A stretch of 5,039 nt of DNA, from positions 1-5,039 of the forward strand of contig JAFDHU010000126.1 in assembly GCA_019308625.1 (NCBI GenBank), given 5' to 3'. The position numbers and the translations under genes are program-made. Under the pieces are notes generated by a model that had not been told where the DNA came from, searched no databases, and worked only from the letters and a program-made list of their open reading frames with translations. The DNA is from Deltaproteobacteria bacterium. GTDB taxonomy: Bacteria; Desulfobacterota; Desulfobaccia; Desulfobaccales; 0-14-0-80-60-11. The first letter of the stretch is position 1; every line of letters starts with the position of its first letter. This document shows, piece after piece, positions 4,993 to 5,039 of the stretch.

Positions 4993-5039
4993 ATGCTCAA
5001 TTTAAAAAAGAAGCTGACCAAGCAGGAGTTCCGGCGCCG
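4993..5039 (+). CDS. Start of a further gene, cut by the window edge
   Basis: An ATG 15 bases after the preceding stop opens a frame reading MLNLKKKLTKQEFRR to the window edge. The basic, lysine-rich start and tight spacing fit a downstream operon gene, for which the terminase large subunit is the natural expectation. However, the ribosome site is weak, only 15 codons are visible, and another frame across the same bases is also open. The identity is inferred from position only. Confidence 0.35.
   Translation, partial: MLNLKKKLTKQEFRR

Overview
The window looks like chromosomal DNA of a GC-rich, Gram-negative-type bacterium. The protein style and the ftsH-folP order would fit a sulfate-reducing or syntrophic deltaproteobacterium (Desulfobacterota); this assignment is an inference from style, not a match to a known genome. 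The left 60% is ordinary core genome. The right 40% is accessory and looks like the edge of a prophage or other phage-derived element.

Layout: 1-175 is non-coding as far as I can tell and lies downstream of folP. 176-1066 (-) is folP, dihydropteroate synthase, with a TTG start. 1067-1171 is a short gap that holds a perfect TATAAT box and a strong terminator-like hairpin. 1172-3052 (-) is ftsH, a complete membrane AAA+ zinc protease. 3053-3580 is a hairpin-rich gap with a plausible ftsH promoter at its left side. 3581-3763 (-) is a 60-residue excisionase/MerR-type helix-turn-helix protein. 3764-4243 is a control region with a 41-bp interrupted inverted repeat. 4244-4429 (+) is a 61-residue paralogue of the first HTH protein, transcribed divergently from it. 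4498-4977 (+) is a 159-residue protein resembling phage terminase small subunits. A further gene probably begins at 4993 and runs off the window.

How it works together: FtsH (quality control of membrane and short-lived cytosolic proteins) and FolP (folate synthesis) are housekeeping neighbours in many bacteria, and both read leftward. In many genomes tilS and/or hpt precede ftsH; here that place is taken by the two small HTH genes and the terminase-like gene. The divergent HTH pair is arranged like a small regulatory switch or excision-control module, and the terminase-like gene would serve DNA packaging. No integrase, transposase, tRNA, CRISPR array or defence gene is visible. The best candidate for something new is the divergent paralogous HTH pair with its shared, palindrome-bearing control region next to a terminase gene and directly upstream of ftsH. 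The sequence alone does not show that this is a new system.
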